From Vesta saturnalis (Eukaryota; Arthropoda; Insecta; Coleoptera; Lampyridae), in NCBI GenBank assembly GCA_036346205.1, contig JARFJB010000939.1, positions 543,001 through 607,000 on the forward strand: 64,000 bases of DNA, read 5' to 3'. Every line of letters starts with the position of its first letter. The stretch's first letter is position 1. The notes under the pieces were generated by a model. It was not told the DNA's origin. It did no database searches and saw only the letters and a list, made by a program, of their open reading frames with translations. Below are positions 35,846 to 47,830 of the stretch, piece after piece. The position numbers were made by a program, and so were the translations under genes.

Positions 35846-36147
35846 AGTTCCAGATGTCCCGGTGTCTGGTCGACTAATTAAATTGAGGGTTGTCTAAAAC
35901 AATTCTTCTTGCGAATGATTGTATGAAAAAACGTAATAGCAAATCCACTCCTGTGATTTATTAGTACTATTTGTAAAACACCATTATGGCTAAAGGAGAA
36001 AGCGTCGATAAAATATTTCAGTATTGATCAGTATAATTTAAAAGTTTCGACATTTTATAAGTTATCCAAAACAATCCAAAAACTAACAAATAAGTTACTC
36101 GACAAACACAAACAAGCACGGCCAAACAAAAGAACTTACAAACAAGT

Positions 36148-37648
36148 AAACACTCATACACGTAAAACCCCAAACATACAACCCCAAAACAAAGAAACCA
36201 CCAAAGAAGTTATCCAATAAATACACGAACATGGTTGCTAGTTTCTTTGTGTTCGTGTTTGTGGGTTTACGTGATGTAGTGTATACTTGTTTGTTGCGGT
36301 GTTTACTTATTTACGTATGGTTTGTTGGATATTAGTTTTTCTGCACATTTTAGTTTGTTTGGTATGTTTCTTTGTTTGTTTTGTGCGGTTTAGGGCATCT
36401 GTTGGATAGTTTCTTGTTTTAGGGGGTGTATGTTATATTTTTGAGGTTGAGTAACTTATTTCTTTATTTGTATGTTCAAGAGTTTGCATGTTTTGTGTTT
36501 GAACGTTTCTTTGATTGCTAGTTTCTTTTTTTTTGTGTGTTTGTATGTTTTGGAGTTTGTGTTTGGACGTTTACTTAACTGCTGGTTTCTTTGTTTCGGT
36601 GCTTACTTATTTGCGTATGATTTGCAGGATATTAGGTTTTTGGCACGTTTTAGTTTGCTTCGTATGTTTTCTTGCTTGTTTTTTGTGTTTAAGGGTATTG
36701 GTTGGCTAGTTTCTTGTTTTGGGGGATACATGTTTATATACGTTGGCGTTGAGTAACATTTCATTGTTTGTATGTTCGTGAGTTTGCAAGTTTTGTGCTT
36801 TAGCGTTTGCTTGATTTGTAGTTTTTTTGCGTGTTTACTTGTTTGCGAGTTTCTTTGTTTGCATGCGCTTGTTTTGTGCATGTTTTAGTTATAAACACTC
36901 ATACACGTAAAACCCCAAACATACAACCCCAAAACAAAGAAACCACCAAAGAAGTTACTCAACAAATATACGAACATGGTTGCTAGTTTCTTTGTGTTCG
37001 TATTTGTGAGTTTACGTGATGTAGTGTATACTTGTTTGCTGGTTACTTTCTTGCGGTGTTTACTTATTTACGTGTGGTTTGTTGGATATTAGTTTTTCTG
37101 CACATTTTAGTTTGTTTGGTATGTTTCTTTGTTTGTTTTGTGCGGTTTAGGGCATCTGTTGGATAGTTTCTTGTTTTAGGGGGTATATGTTATATTTTTG
37201 AGATTGAGTAACTTATTTCTTTATTTGTATGTTCAAGAGTTTGCATGTTTTATGTTTGAACGTTTCTTTGATTGCTAGTTTCTTTTTTTTGTGTGTTTGT
37301 ATGTTTGGGAGTTTAAGTGTTTGGACGTTTACTTAACTGCTGGTTTCTTTGTTTCGGTGCTTACTTATTTGCGTATGATTTGCAGGATATTAGGTTTTTG
37401 GCACGTTTTAGTTTGCTTCGTATGTTTTCTTGCTTGTTTTTTGTGTTTAAGGGTATTTGTTGGCTAGTTGCTTGTTTTGGGGGATGCATGTTTATATACG
37501 TTGGCGTTGAGTAACATTTCATTGTTTGTATGTTCGTGAGTTTGCAAGTTTTGTGCTTTAGCGTTTGCTTGATTTGTAGTTTTTTGCGTGTTTACTTGTT
37601 TGCGAGTTTCTTTGTTTGCATGCGCTTGTTTTGTGCATGTTTTAGTTA
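36148..37648. repeat. tandem duplication, period 745 bp, of a GTTTG-rich segment
   Basis: Copy 1 is about 36148-36892 and copy 2 is about 36893-37648. Both begin AAACACTCATACACGTAAAA and end at TGTGCATGTTTTAGTTA. Each copy starts CA-rich (CAAAGAAACCACC) and flips to the complementary composition (GTTTCTTTGTG) about 90 bp in, then continues as TTTG/TTGTT-rich low-complexity sequence. ORFs here are hydrophobic products of composition and occur in both copies. Confidence 0.9.
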
Positions 37649-39440
37649 ATTTGGTATGTTTTCTTGCTTATTTCGAAACCGTTAGGGGGGTTTATAAGCA
37701 TAATTTGTGTTTTTGTCGAGTAAGTTATTTTCGAGTTTCTTGTGTTTTTTTCTTGCTTGTTTGGTGTGTTTGCGTATTTGCATGTTTTAATTTGTTTGCT
37801 AGTTTTTGGGTTGTTTACGGAAAACTATAAAATATGTCGCTAGATGTCCATATAAACTCTAAAATTATAATGATCTTTGTCCATTGCGATTTTTCAAGTT
37901 GTCTGTGTTGTTTTTGTGTAACAAGAAATTAGTCTTAATCTGTGGTTGAAACTGAATCTTTGAAAGCATAACAATTTCCGTCTATTACGTATATGATGAG
38001 AACGTATTTTAATAACATTCAAGCAAAGGGTAGTGAAAAAACAAGAGTTTGTAAGTTTCGTCAACAAACCAATAGCTAACTTTTGAAAAGGTTGATACAA
38101 ACGATAAGTCACTACTTTACGATTACGATTTACTTAACAATGTGCGATTTTGTAAATTTCGTTTTTTGTTTAATTGAAAACGTTGAGATAGTTAAATTAT
38201 TTAATCATTAATGCAATAAAAATATTTTTAAAACGTTAATGAGTATTTTATTTCTTGTTAAAAGAAAAAAAAGTGGTATGATTATAACCATTATTGGAAA
38301 ATGATGATGTATAGGTTGTTTTATTAAAATTGACTCAATAGGTTGTTTAGGGAATTATGTTACGTTTTGAATAAAAGGTTTTGCATTAAACTGTTAAAAT
38401 GTGTAATACAATTCATTATAATGCTGTTTTATTGGTTATGTTTGTAGTGCATCCAAAATCTCCATTTACATTTAATTTTATAATGGACATAAATAATAGT
38501 AGTTAATTGGATTCATGAGAGGTGTTACAAAATGAATTTATTATGGCATCATCGACACTCCGATATATTTTAAAACATGAAATTAATAACAAGCTTGACA
38601 AATAAAACATAAAAAGATGACAGAGCATATAAAATATAATAGAATCTATCGAAATAAGTAAAAGGGTTCTTGCTCTGCGAGACAACCATTTTGATTAATT
38701 CATTTTTGTCGCTTTTGATGCTTTTCAGAGTATGGACGTCTAAATTAAAAGAATGATTTTACTTCTTTATGTTATTCTGTTGCAAAACCTTTTCATTTAT
38801 AAGAGTATCTGTGTTATTGAAGCACTATTTTTCTATCTTACGTTATTTAACTTTTTAGTCGTTAGAATAAAAATTTGGATTTCTATCATTCCATTCCTTT
38901 GCTAGAATTTTATCAGGGCTCTTGAACTCAAACCCTATATTTCTTTACTTATTTTTGAGTACTTAGTCTCGAAAGAAAGTAGTACAATTCTAACTGAATT
39001 CTTTGCCTAATTTTTGCGAAGACGTAACCATAGTAGATCCCATATAATTGTGTTTAAATTAGTAAATAAAACAATACGATTTTCTATGTAAACAATTCTT
39101 TATTGACCGAACCAATTTCGATATCTCTATATTCTCCATATTCAGAAAGCCTACACATACGAACATTACAATTCCAAACGATTCATGTCACCATAAAACA
39201 CATAAGTTATTTGCATATAGATGTTCGTAGTGGAATGTCTTTACCATTAAACCAAACAAATTTTAACAAAAGAACTATCAGTTATAAAACAAATTGCACA
39301 ATCAAATTGTTACCATACGATAGTTATACAATATAATCGACACTTTAGTGAAAAACAAAGAATACAAATTATCTATCAAAAACAGTGACCCAATTAACAC
39401 AGAACCGACAGAAAATAAATGAACATCAATTTCATCTTTT
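37649..39440. other. unannotated AT-rich DNA
   Basis: A 77-aa frame at 39103-39336 could belong to the body of the Penelope relic that follows, but no motif can be assigned. No other feature is seen. Confidence 0.4.
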
Positions 39441-39444
39441 GGTA

Positions 39445-39816
39445 AATATCAGAAAACGTAGCTCACATATTAGATTATAGATTATATAGAAATATTAGAA
39501 AGAACAAGAAATACAAAGTCGCTTTGAAAACTAATACTGATGTTCTTAAATGTTTATGTAATGCCAAAGATTCAACAAACCATATTTTGAAGACTGGTAT
39601 TTATAAATCTGTAATTCTGCTTATATTGGACAAACATTTAGGAACTTTGATATTAGATATAAAGAACACATTAGATATAAATACACAGACAAATCAAATT
39701 ATGCCAAACATCTAATAATAAATAATCACCTTATGACTGACAAAAAAGACAAATTAAATGTTTTGGAAGCATTCGAAAAGTATAAACATAATCAGAAAGT
39801 ACCTTTAATGAACTAA
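39445..39816 (+). pseudogene. Penelope-like element, GIY-YIG endonuclease domain
   Basis: The frame reads ISENVAHILDYRLYRNIRK, YKVALKTNTDVLKCL and HILKTGIYKS (the GIY). After a one-base frameshift it continues YIGQTFRNFDIRYKEH (the YIG with the conserved Arg and Glu-His), then SNYAKHLIINNHL, LNVLEAFEKYKH and a stop at 39814. This is the C-terminal endonuclease of Penelope-like retroelements in the normal order. The reverse transcriptase is not visible upstream, so the copy is 5' truncated. Confidence 0.88.
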
Positions 39817-40010
39817 CAGGTTAATCTTATAGACTCACCTTTAAAAAGTATTTGAAATATAGAATTGTAATTTACATCAAGTTTGCTATTTTACCTTAAT
39901 GAGTTGTTACTACTTTGTTATTTTATTTGTTTTATCTCGTTCATGATACATGGTGTATTGAAACGCGTTGAGGAATAAATCATTATATAAAATAAATTGT
40001 GTAATTATAT
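39817..40010 (+). other. Penelope-like 3' region
   Basis: The segment after the stop contains GTATTGAAACGCGTTGAGG, then AATAAATCATTATATAAAAT. A GAAACGCGTTG box close to the 3' end is usual in Penelope-like elements as I remember them. Polyadenylation-like AATAAA is at about 39975. Confidence 0.5.
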
Positions 40011-40676
40011 TTTAATTAAAACATTAGTACTATTAAATATGGAATTCCACGAAGTAAGGTTAAAGAATATAAATTTTATTACGAAATCGTTTTAAGGTTG
40101 GCATCCAGAATAGCTTAAAGAAGGTTATCAGTCAAAATGTATCAATCAAAGCGAATACGGAATTATTTAAAATATTTTTACATGGAGGTAATTTTTTTAT
40201 TCTGTTAATTAAAATTGCGCATAAGATTAATTTTACTTGAAGATTTTCAATAAATTATTCTCGTTACTTTAACCCTCCTATTGTGTTTGGGTCAATATGA
40301 CCCAATCGCGTTCTTCTAATGTGCATAATTCGTTAATTTATTTAAATATTTCAATGCCACTGCAATAACTTTTATTTCATTACTCTAATAACGGTGTACC
40401 TAGATTGATATTAGAAAATTATAATTAGTTTTTTTTTAAATGCATTTTGTTACACTCACTCTGTTTGGGTCTTTATGACCCGATGATTTGTGTGGTTCAA
40501 ATTCAAAAGAACGAGAAACAGATTATCATAGACGAATGTATTTTCTTAGTTTTGTTTTATTTTCATAAATATAAACAACTTACATAATATGGCCACATTA
40601 TTGCGCAATATTGCATGCATTGTTTGCGTACCGGTAAACAAGTTTATTCCTGTTGAGACTTGTCTGTGGCTCCGCG

Positions 40677-40711
40677 TATAAATGCAGCCAGTGAGCATCT
40701 GTGTGTTAGTT
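40677..40711 (+). promoter_or_regulatory. putative TATA box and initiator of piggyBac 1
   Basis: CGTATAAATGC gives TATAAAT at 40677-40683. A TTAGTT initiator-like site lies about 30 bp downstream, and the ATG of the transposase is at 40781. The spacing is that of an insect RNA polymerase II core promoter. Confidence 0.45.
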
Positions 40712-40780
40712 TCGTAGTAAATATCAAAACTTGATGCTATAGCCTAATAAATACCTAACAATTGAAATTTATTATTGAAA

Positions 40781-42022
40781 ATGTGTAGTGAGAGAAGTGC
40801 TTGCGGATAGTGAACTTGAGAAACTTTTGTGTGTTTCTGATAGTGATTCTAATGCTTCTGAAGAAGAAGACCATTTGTCCGAAACCGACATATAGAATTG
40901 CAAATCGGACGATGAAGTGGAAGCTATGATTTCAGATGAAGCTGATACGGATAATCACGTAACTTCAAAAGATGGGAATATAGTATGTAATGAAAAGACA
41001 CATCAATCGGGAAGGTTATCTGCAGCAAATATTATTTCGTTGATTCCTGGTCCAACAAGGTATGCTACGTCGCGAATAATTGATATAAAATCCGCGTACT
41101 TCTTATATTTCACACCCAAAATTGTAAACCTAATTTTGAAAACGTCAAATTTAGAAAAGACTTTGTGGCGACACGTTTCAAGAACTAACATTAGGTGAAC
41201 TAGAAGCATATTTTGGCGTACTGTTTCTAGCTGGAGTGTATAAATCTCATGGGGAGGCAACATGCAGTCTGTGGGATGGAAATGTAGGTCGTCCAATATT
41301 CAGAGTAACAATGTCCCGATACAAAGATTTGATGTAATTGCACGAATATTTCGCTTTGACGATACAAAAACTCGACCACAACGACGCCCATACGGGACTT
41401 GTGGGATGAATGGGTTGCAATTCTACCTAAACTCTACAATTTTCACAAAATGTAACAGTAGATGAGCAACTGGTACCTTTTAAAGACCGTTGTTCTTTTA
41501 GACAGTACATCGCGAATAAACCTACTAAATACGGAGTCTAAATTTGGACAAAAAAAGTCACAACGTAACGTATGATAATTTTTTACCTCGTACGATCTGG
41601 GGCAGATGCTATTTGAAAGAAAAATAACCATGCTTGGCACTATTCGCAAAAATAAGCCTGGATTGCTAGCCGCATTGGTCTGCAACAGGAAAGAAGTTCT
41701 TTCTTCAAAATTTTACTTTACCAAGGACACGTCCATAGTTTCCTAAATTCCGAAACGGAATAAAAATGTTACGCTCATGAGCAGCATGCACTACGGCAAT
41801 GGAGTGTGTAACCAAGATCATAAAAAGCCGTTTATGATTTTAGATTACAAAAAAAGCAAAGGTGCTGCAGACACGTTAGACAAGTTAATAATAACATACA
41901 CATGCAGACGGCAAACTAAAAAATGGCCAATGACTATCTTTTACAATATCATGGATATTTCAGCATACAACGCTTATGTTCTGTGGTGCGAAGTAACTCC
42001 AACCTGGGATGCTAGAAAATAA
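40781..42022 (+). pseudogene. piggyBac transposase, frameshifted (copy 1)
   Basis: The acidic N-terminus reads LADSELEKLL, SDSDSNASEEEDHLSE, a stop, then DDEVEAMISDEADTDNHV. The core follows in pieces: LGELEAYFGVLFLAGVYKS, LWDGNVGRPIFRVTMSRY, TVDEQLVPFKDRCSFRQYI with ANKPTKYGV (catalytic Asp in the DEQ motif), SSMHYGNGV, KKPFMILDYKKSKGAADTLD (catalytic Asp pair region), YTCRRQTKKWPMTIFYNIMD and AYNAYVLWCE. The order is that of the DDE_Tnp_1_7 family. At least five frameshifts or stops inactivate it, and no cysteine-rich C-terminal domain is visible. Confidence 0.9.
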
Positions 42023-42180
42023 AACCAATATGGGAGCATTGGGGCGAGTTGCAGTTTATTGAAAAAACAGAACTTTCCTCATCTGCTTTTCCATCTAAAC
42101 AATAAAAGAAATAAACTAAAAAGTATCCCAAAATTACATCCAAATTTCATTGAATGGTGTTTATAGATACAGATTAGTGC

Positions 42181-42300
42181 ACTGAGATGGGCGCGCACTA
42201 CGGCGACACCGGCCTGCCCCGGACCGGATCGCGCCCGGTGTGTTCTGTCGTTTACCCGCGCGCTACACCGGCCCACTCCAGCCCGCCCAGAGCCCTTTAG
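42181..42300. repeat. GC-rich inverted repeat, left arm
   Basis: A GC-rich block in an AT-rich surround: GGGCGCGCACTACGG, CACCGGCCTGCCCCGGACC, GCGCGCTACACCGGCCC. Its motifs recur inverted at 42768-42905. The ends resemble CACTAC...CACCGG. An EnSpm/CACTA-type element is one possibility. Confidence 0.6.
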
Positions 42301-42767
42301 CCAGGATCCCAAAGAAATTTGGGGAAGTAAGTTTATTTACGCACAATATGGACGTAACAATGATACATAATTCATAATTGTGAACATTCGGTTAGATTTT
42401 AAAGTCTAAAACTTTTATGAAGATAAATTTTTTTAAATTAGGAAAAAATGTTAGTAAATTTAATCTGTAAAAGAAAACTCCTCTAACCATTTAAAAACGG
42501 CACATATGATTTAACTTCAGGGCGCTCCCAAATAACATCAACAATGCCACAAGTGGTAAGAGACAAATGTCAATGACCAATGGTCAAGAAAAAGTTAGGT
42601 ACAAGTGTTTTTTCTATTTCAGTGTTACAATGAAAATGGTGACATCGTGTAAAGATCCCAAAATCCTTACAAAAATTCGTAAATTAATTATTTAATTATC
42701 CGCACAACCGATTACGTCCTTTGAATAAGGAAGCCACCTTTAGAATGGTGGAAATGACTCACCTGTA
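42301..42767. other. AT-rich spacer between GC-rich arms
   Basis: 467 bp without recognisable gene or repeat. It may be the interior of a non-autonomous DNA element defined by the two GC-rich arms. Confidence 0.4.
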
Positions 42768-42905
42768 AAAAAAGCGCGGTTCCCCCACTCGGCCGGCTCC
42801 GGCCCTAGTCGCCTGTAGGGTGGTCCGGGCCGGTGACGGTTGTGGACGGGCCGATGACGGTTGAGGGCGGGCGGTGCGGTCCGGTGTAGTGCGCGGGTGC
42901 TCATT
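42768..42905. repeat. GC-rich inverted repeat, right arm
   Basis: It contains CGGCCGGCTCCGGCCC, GGTCCGGGCCGGTGACGG and CGGTCCGGTGTAGTGCGCG. The last motif is the inverse of CGCGC(A)CTACACCGG in the left arm. Confidence 0.6.
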
Positions 42906-44290
42906 TGATTACACGTATTCGTACTTTTGGCTGAGGGCTGTTACGGTATAAACTGGTAGTGAAATGAAATAACAGATAAACTTGTCTTTTGCTAGACTAG
43001 CCAGCGGTCGGGGTGTGTTACATGTACTAAATTTTGCGCACAATTAATTACGTCAGTTCACAGTTCGCTCAAAATACTCAAATAGCTCGCATACATAACC
43101 GTAATCTTCGCAGGCGGGACTGGGATCATCAAATCTCGTCAACCTGAAAGGCTTCAAAAATATTTGCACGCTTAATTAAAATAATTGGGTGCCGCAAAAA
43201 ATCAATCATTAATTTGGTAAAAAAACAATAATCTCTTTACTAATACTAAAAAAATTCTACTTTTAAAGTAATTTCACTTCAACAACCAAAAAAAAAACAC
43301 TTAATTCTGTACACAACCACTTGAAATTTAATTCCACAAGTCACAATTAATTATGCTCAAATCATAAAAGAAAATAATGCAGTGATTTATCGGCCTCTAA
43401 TTGTTACGCTATAATTAAATAATCACTTGAAAATCTTTCGGCCGTAATTGTTTTATTTAACTAAACACAATGTAATGACTTTAATTCGAAGGGTAAATTA
43501 AAAAAAAAACAATAAACATTAAAAAAAATGCGTGCCAGATGCTGTGTAATAATAGGTTCACATAAAAAAACAAGTCCAATAACCTAAATATATGTAATGT
43601 GAATAAATAAAAAAACAGAACCATTTAATTGGCTACACAAATAGTACAATCTTATCACCTATGTTATCTATTACCGTTGAAACTAGCTAGCTCATGATGA
43701 CCTCTATTAAAATATTCTATAAAATTGATCCAAATGCCCAAGATAATAAATCGTTACTTTCCTTTTTACAAGTAATTTGGGGGGCTTAAAAAGCACTTGT
43801 CACATAATTTTCGATGTAAATTCTTCAGTTTAAATAAAAAATTAAAAAAAAAACCTTCAAATCAATTTAGATAATAAGGCGGATGGATACGCCTGTATTA
43901 GAATTTAGACGATAAACCAAGAAAAAGATTATTCTTTAATGAAAAAGCGCATTCAACCGTTCTACAAACGCATAACAAAATAATAAAAATTACACACTAT
44001 AAATATATTAGTATTTATCACCCGCCACAATAATAAAAAACACAGAAATGTTACCTTAGGTGGGGGATGCCCTTTTGTTGCACAGTCACCTGGAACGGAC
44101 CTGCAGGAGTACCTCGGCTCTATGGTTAATGTTAACACGACACTACCATCTCTCCGTGCAACTCAGCTAATGACGGCCTCTCTTTCGACTCGCGTTATAA
44201 TTAACTTTCAATTGGTTGTATGTACACTGACAGTTATATTAACTTTACTTTACTGTGACATAGTTTTGCTTGATACTTTTAGTTAATTAT
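42906..44290. other. AT-rich DNA
   Basis: No gene is recognised. A GC-richer part at 44050-44170 has no motif I can name. It lies directly next to the mariner-type element and may be one side of a sequence that the element split (the other side being 46700-47260). Confidence 0.4.
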
Positions 44291-44291
44291 G

Positions 44292-46697
44292 TACAGGGTG
44301 GTTCATTTTCGATGTTTTCCTATGCGAAGTACCCTTTCTATTACAGATAGACAAATAGTAATATGGGGTCCTTGTGATCGATTTTGGTGTTAAGATCTAA
44401 TAGTCATAATCAAGATATATCTGATCGTTATTGCGCAATTAGCGAAAATTGAAAAAATGGCGATTTTGAAAAACTTGAATAACTTTTTTATTTCTAAATG
44501 TATCGACAAACTGTGAAAACATTTTTAAACCACATTTATAATACCTCATGAATTTAAAAAGATATAACATTAAGTTGTATTTTTTTTATATGGAAACCAT
44601 AGTTGGCTATGACATTTTTAAATGACATTTTTTTGTGCTTTTCAAAAATATATAACACTATGCTATTTTAATAATTAATTGATTTTTAAGTTTTTCCTAT
44701 TTACGTTTTATATTAAGAATACACAGTAGGCATAGGAGGTTGAGATTTATTTAAGTAAAAACAAATGATACCTATATGTCAAATAATAAATTAAAAACTA
44801 GGAGTGTGCAACAAAGTGATCTTGGAATTTAGTTATTAATATGCCTAATTATACAAATTCAGAAAAAAATTTGCATGTTAAAGTGTTTTATATTACCGAA
44901 GGTGATAAGTATGTGGCATCGGAATTATATTTACAAAATTTTTCTGAAAGACAGCAGCCAAATAAAAATATTTTTGAACGGTATAGTTAATAGAAATTAA
45001 AATGTTTGCTAGCTCAAAACAATATCTTAATTAATTTTAGGTTATAGAAAAATTCAATTGAATTCGGATCTTATAAAAATCCCAGGCCAAAAACTTACTT
45101 TAAACGAAATTCTGAAGAAAATTCAATGGTCGTCTTAGGACAAGTCGAAGCAGAACCAACAACTTCATCTAGACAAATGGTTAATCTAGGCGTGTTTCGA
45201 AGCAAAGCCCTTCGAATTAAAAAAAAACACAAATAACATTGCTATAGATTTCGGAAAGAACATTTTTTTGACTATAGACGACAGAAGGCGGCGTACTGAG
45301 TTTTGTAACTGGTATATAAGTCAGTGCCAAAATGTACCTAATTTTTTTAAACTCTATTACATGGTCAGTAGTGATGGTATTTTTAATAATCACAATTTAC
45401 CTTACTGGGCATACTAACGCTCATGTCAGTGTTGTCCGCAGGAGACAAGGGAAATTTGGAATAAATGTGTGGTATTGCATTAAAAACGAACGTTTTTATT
45501 ATCATGTATGAAGGAACACTAAACTATCTGGATATTCTACCAATTAATTTGGAGGAATTTCTAGAGAGTCTTCCTTTAGCATAATATTGCAATATCATAT
45601 TTCAGCAAGACGGAGCTCCCGCACATAATTCGAGTGTAGTTAGTGACTACTTAAATTTACGTTTTCCTAATAGCTGGATGGGAACGACAGCACCAATTTT
45701 GTGGCCTGCTCATTCACCCTATCTTTTATGGGGTTTTTTGAAAAAAGATTATATACAAAAGGACTAATAAAACTGTGAATGAGTTAAAAGAAAGTGTTCG
45801 TGTGGCTTTTACACAATTAACACCATTATCTATATATAACTCTATAAATTCAATTAGAAGATGATGCGAAGTCTGCATCCAAAAAGAGGGCGCACAGTTT
45901 GAAAAATATTTGTAGTGTTAGTGTGTTTTTTATATTGATATTTTGTGTTCATATTTTTGTTCGTTTATAGAATTAGATGTTTACAAACGTATAAAAATTC
46001 ATTTGCTGTTAGATTTTCATAATTTCTGATGATGTTATATTGTTTATGTTCATTTCATTTTAATTTGCATTTGAGGTTTTTTGTTAAGTTTATATTCAAT
46101 CTTTAGATTTTATAATTCCACAAGAACTACATTAACTTATTTGGATTACAAAATGTCTCTAAAATATTTTACTGGAAGTGAAATTTCTTTTTTGAGTAGA
46201 ATATCTCCATTTTATTTCATATCTGGTTTTCTAAGCCAACTGGTATCCTTAATAAGTATATCAATTAAGAAAAACTTAAAGAAATCAATTCATTATTAAA
46301 ATAGAATAGAAGTGTTATATATTTTTGAAAAGCACAAAAAAAATGTCTTTTAAAAATGACATAGCCAACTATGGTTTCCATATAAAAAAATACAACTTTA
46401 TGTCATATCTTTTTAAATTAAGGAGGTATTATAAATGTGAACTAACGGATTCTACTTAAAAAACTGCCTTAAGAATGTTTTTACAGTTTGTCGATACATT
46501 TAGAAATAATAAAGTTTTTCAAAATAGCCATTTTTTCAATTTTGGCTAATTGCGCAATAATGGTCAGAGATATCTTGATTATGACTATTGGATCTTAATT
46601 AACACCAAAAGCGAGCACAAGGACCCCATATTACTTTTTGTCTATCTGTAATAGAAAGGGTACTTCCCATAAGAAAACATCGAAAATGAGCCCTGAT
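44292..46697 (+). mobile_element. mariner/IS630-type element with arms of about 350-400 bp
   Basis: The left end is TACAGGGTGGTTCATTTTCG and the right end is CGAAAATGAGCCCTGATTA. The arms share CTTTCTATTACAGATAGAC, TAATCAAGATATATCTGA, ATTGCGCAATTAGC, TTTCTAAATGTATCGACAAA and CATAGTTGGCTATG-type sequence in inverse order. One broken transposase lies on the + strand. Confidence 0.88.
44841..45915 (+). pseudogene. mariner/IS630 transposase (DUF4817 type), decayed
   Basis: ATG-started: MPNYTNSEKNLHVKVFYI, ELYLQNFSERQQPNKN (DUF4817), then stops. Next come GSYKNPRPKTYFKRN and TTSSRQMVNLGVFRSK (second HTH region). RRRRTEFCNWYISQCQN and DGIFNNHNLPYWA follow, where the first catalytic Asp region is damaged. 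Then come EGTLNYLDILP, FQQDGAPAHNSSVVSDYLNL (second Asp intact) and FPNSWMGTTAP, and SPYLLWGFLKKDYIQ, in which the third acidic residue is deleted. The end reads CEVCIQKEGAQFEKYL and stops at 45913. Order and length fit the family, with many breaks. Confidence 0.85.
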
Positions 46698-47430
46698 TAA
46701 CGCTTATTATTTGTAACTTAACGAAAAAGCTGGAAACGAAAGACTTTTCCAGAGAACGACGAAAGCACTTGGTAACTTTAAGCACTAAACGCCTTTCTGG
46801 ATCTCGATAAGTCCCTATGGACTAACTACACGTAACGATAAACTGGTCTCGTGAAGGTTAAACGATTATATGATCCCTTATTTTGGTGGTGAGGGAATGA
46901 GAACTCTGGTACGATAGTTCCTTCAACACGGACCTTGGTCAACGTTGTTCCGCGGTAATCACTACGTCACCGTAACGAAAGAACTGGACGCTTCTACTGC
47001 TCTCGATACTCAAATTTTCCAAGCACGTGCATCCACGAATGCCTACTCGAAAAGCGTCGGGAGAAATTGCATCGTCGACAGAACCTCTTCTCGAAACCTT
47101 ATCTAAGTAACCCTATACACGCACCAAAGAGTTCCTCGACGAATATCAACATTAAATTTAACGTACACAGAATCCAAATTCTTTGTTTGGAACCAAACCT
47201 TATCAAACGAGACGGTGCCGAAATGGCGGCTACATTTAACTTTTGCGAAAGATGTACCATACGATGTAATAATTTCAATGCGTTCTTTAATTTAATTGTA
47301 TATGATGCAATCTCAACTTGATTTAACGAAATTTACCCAATTTAAAATAACAAAAACATTTATTTATACAAAACTATCCTTAAAAATTATTATTAATTTT
47401 ATTAAATACATAAATAATAAGTTTACCTCG
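46698..47430. other. unannotated segment, partly GC-richer
   Basis: Around 46880-47230 the base composition is closer to coding DNA, and there is an 84-aa frame (47067-47321, +), but no motif is recognised. Confidence 0.4.
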
Positions 47431-47510
47431 AGTAGGATTCGAACCTACTATCCTTATTTACAAACACTATCGAATGTTTCCTCTCAACTTAGTAAAAGGG
47501 TTTTCCTAAA
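47425..47510 (-). other. tRNA-like sequence (pseudo-tRNA or SINE head)
   Basis: The minus strand reads ACTAAGTTGAGAGGAAAC (A-box-like with one extra base), then GTAGGTTCGAATCCTAC. The latter is a perfect 5-bp T stem with a TTCGAAT loop and B box. The acceptor strands do not pair well, so it is not called a functional tRNA gene. Confidence 0.5.
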
Positions 47511-47794
47511 TATCGATACCAAAAATGTAAATCGCATTTCCCTTTTAAACTTTCATTTTACTTTGATCAACAACAGAAGCTTCATTGTTGTTTTAGAAAA
47601 TCATAATAGAATTCCTAAACCTTTCAGATACGTAAAAGACAAAAGAAACCGTTAGAATAGAAAAGCTTCTACAAAAACTGAGATGCGTTATTACATTCAA
47701 GTGCGAGAGTTTACACTACATTTAAAATGTACGGTACTAACAAAGGATTTAAAATTTCGAAAATTATCGGCAAATCTTTGATAAAATCATGGAT

Positions 47795-47830
47795 CTGGAT
47801 GGTCCGGGGCAGGCCGGAGTCGCTGCCCAG
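47795..47830. repeat. fragment related to the 42.2-kb GC-rich repeat
   Basis: GGTCCGGGGCAGGCCGGAGT is the inverse of the left GC-rich arm (42196-42222) with one mismatch over about 23 bp. Confidence 0.55.

Larger units (their letters stand above)
40273..42030 (+). mobile_element. piggyBac-type element 1
   Basis: A TTAA target at 40269-40272 is followed by CCCTCCTATTGTGTTTGGG, a piggyBac-like end. Two subterminal palindromic motifs follow: GGGTCAATATGACCC at 40289 and GGGTCTTTATGACCC at 40467. The broken transposase runs to about 42022. No right terminal repeat is seen, and the GC-rich inverted repeat begins about 150 bp further on. Confidence 0.8.

Noticed and set aside
36472..37830. Hydrophobic ORFs that appear in both copies of the 745-bp duplication
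   Set aside because: The composition is TTTG-rich and gives Phe/Leu/Cys/Val runs. The similarity between copies reflects DNA duplication, not protein conservation.
42079..42312. 77-aa minus-strand ORF in the GC-rich arm
   Set aside because: It arises from the low stop-codon density of GC-rich repeat sequence and has no motif. The same DNA is an inverted-repeat arm.
40273..47830. A single large DNA transposon spanning from piggyBac 1 or the GC-rich arm to the GC-rich fragment at 47.8 kb
   Set aside because: The 47.8 kb fragment matches the arm for only about 23 bp and then diverges, and no target duplication or gene set supports a 5-kb element.
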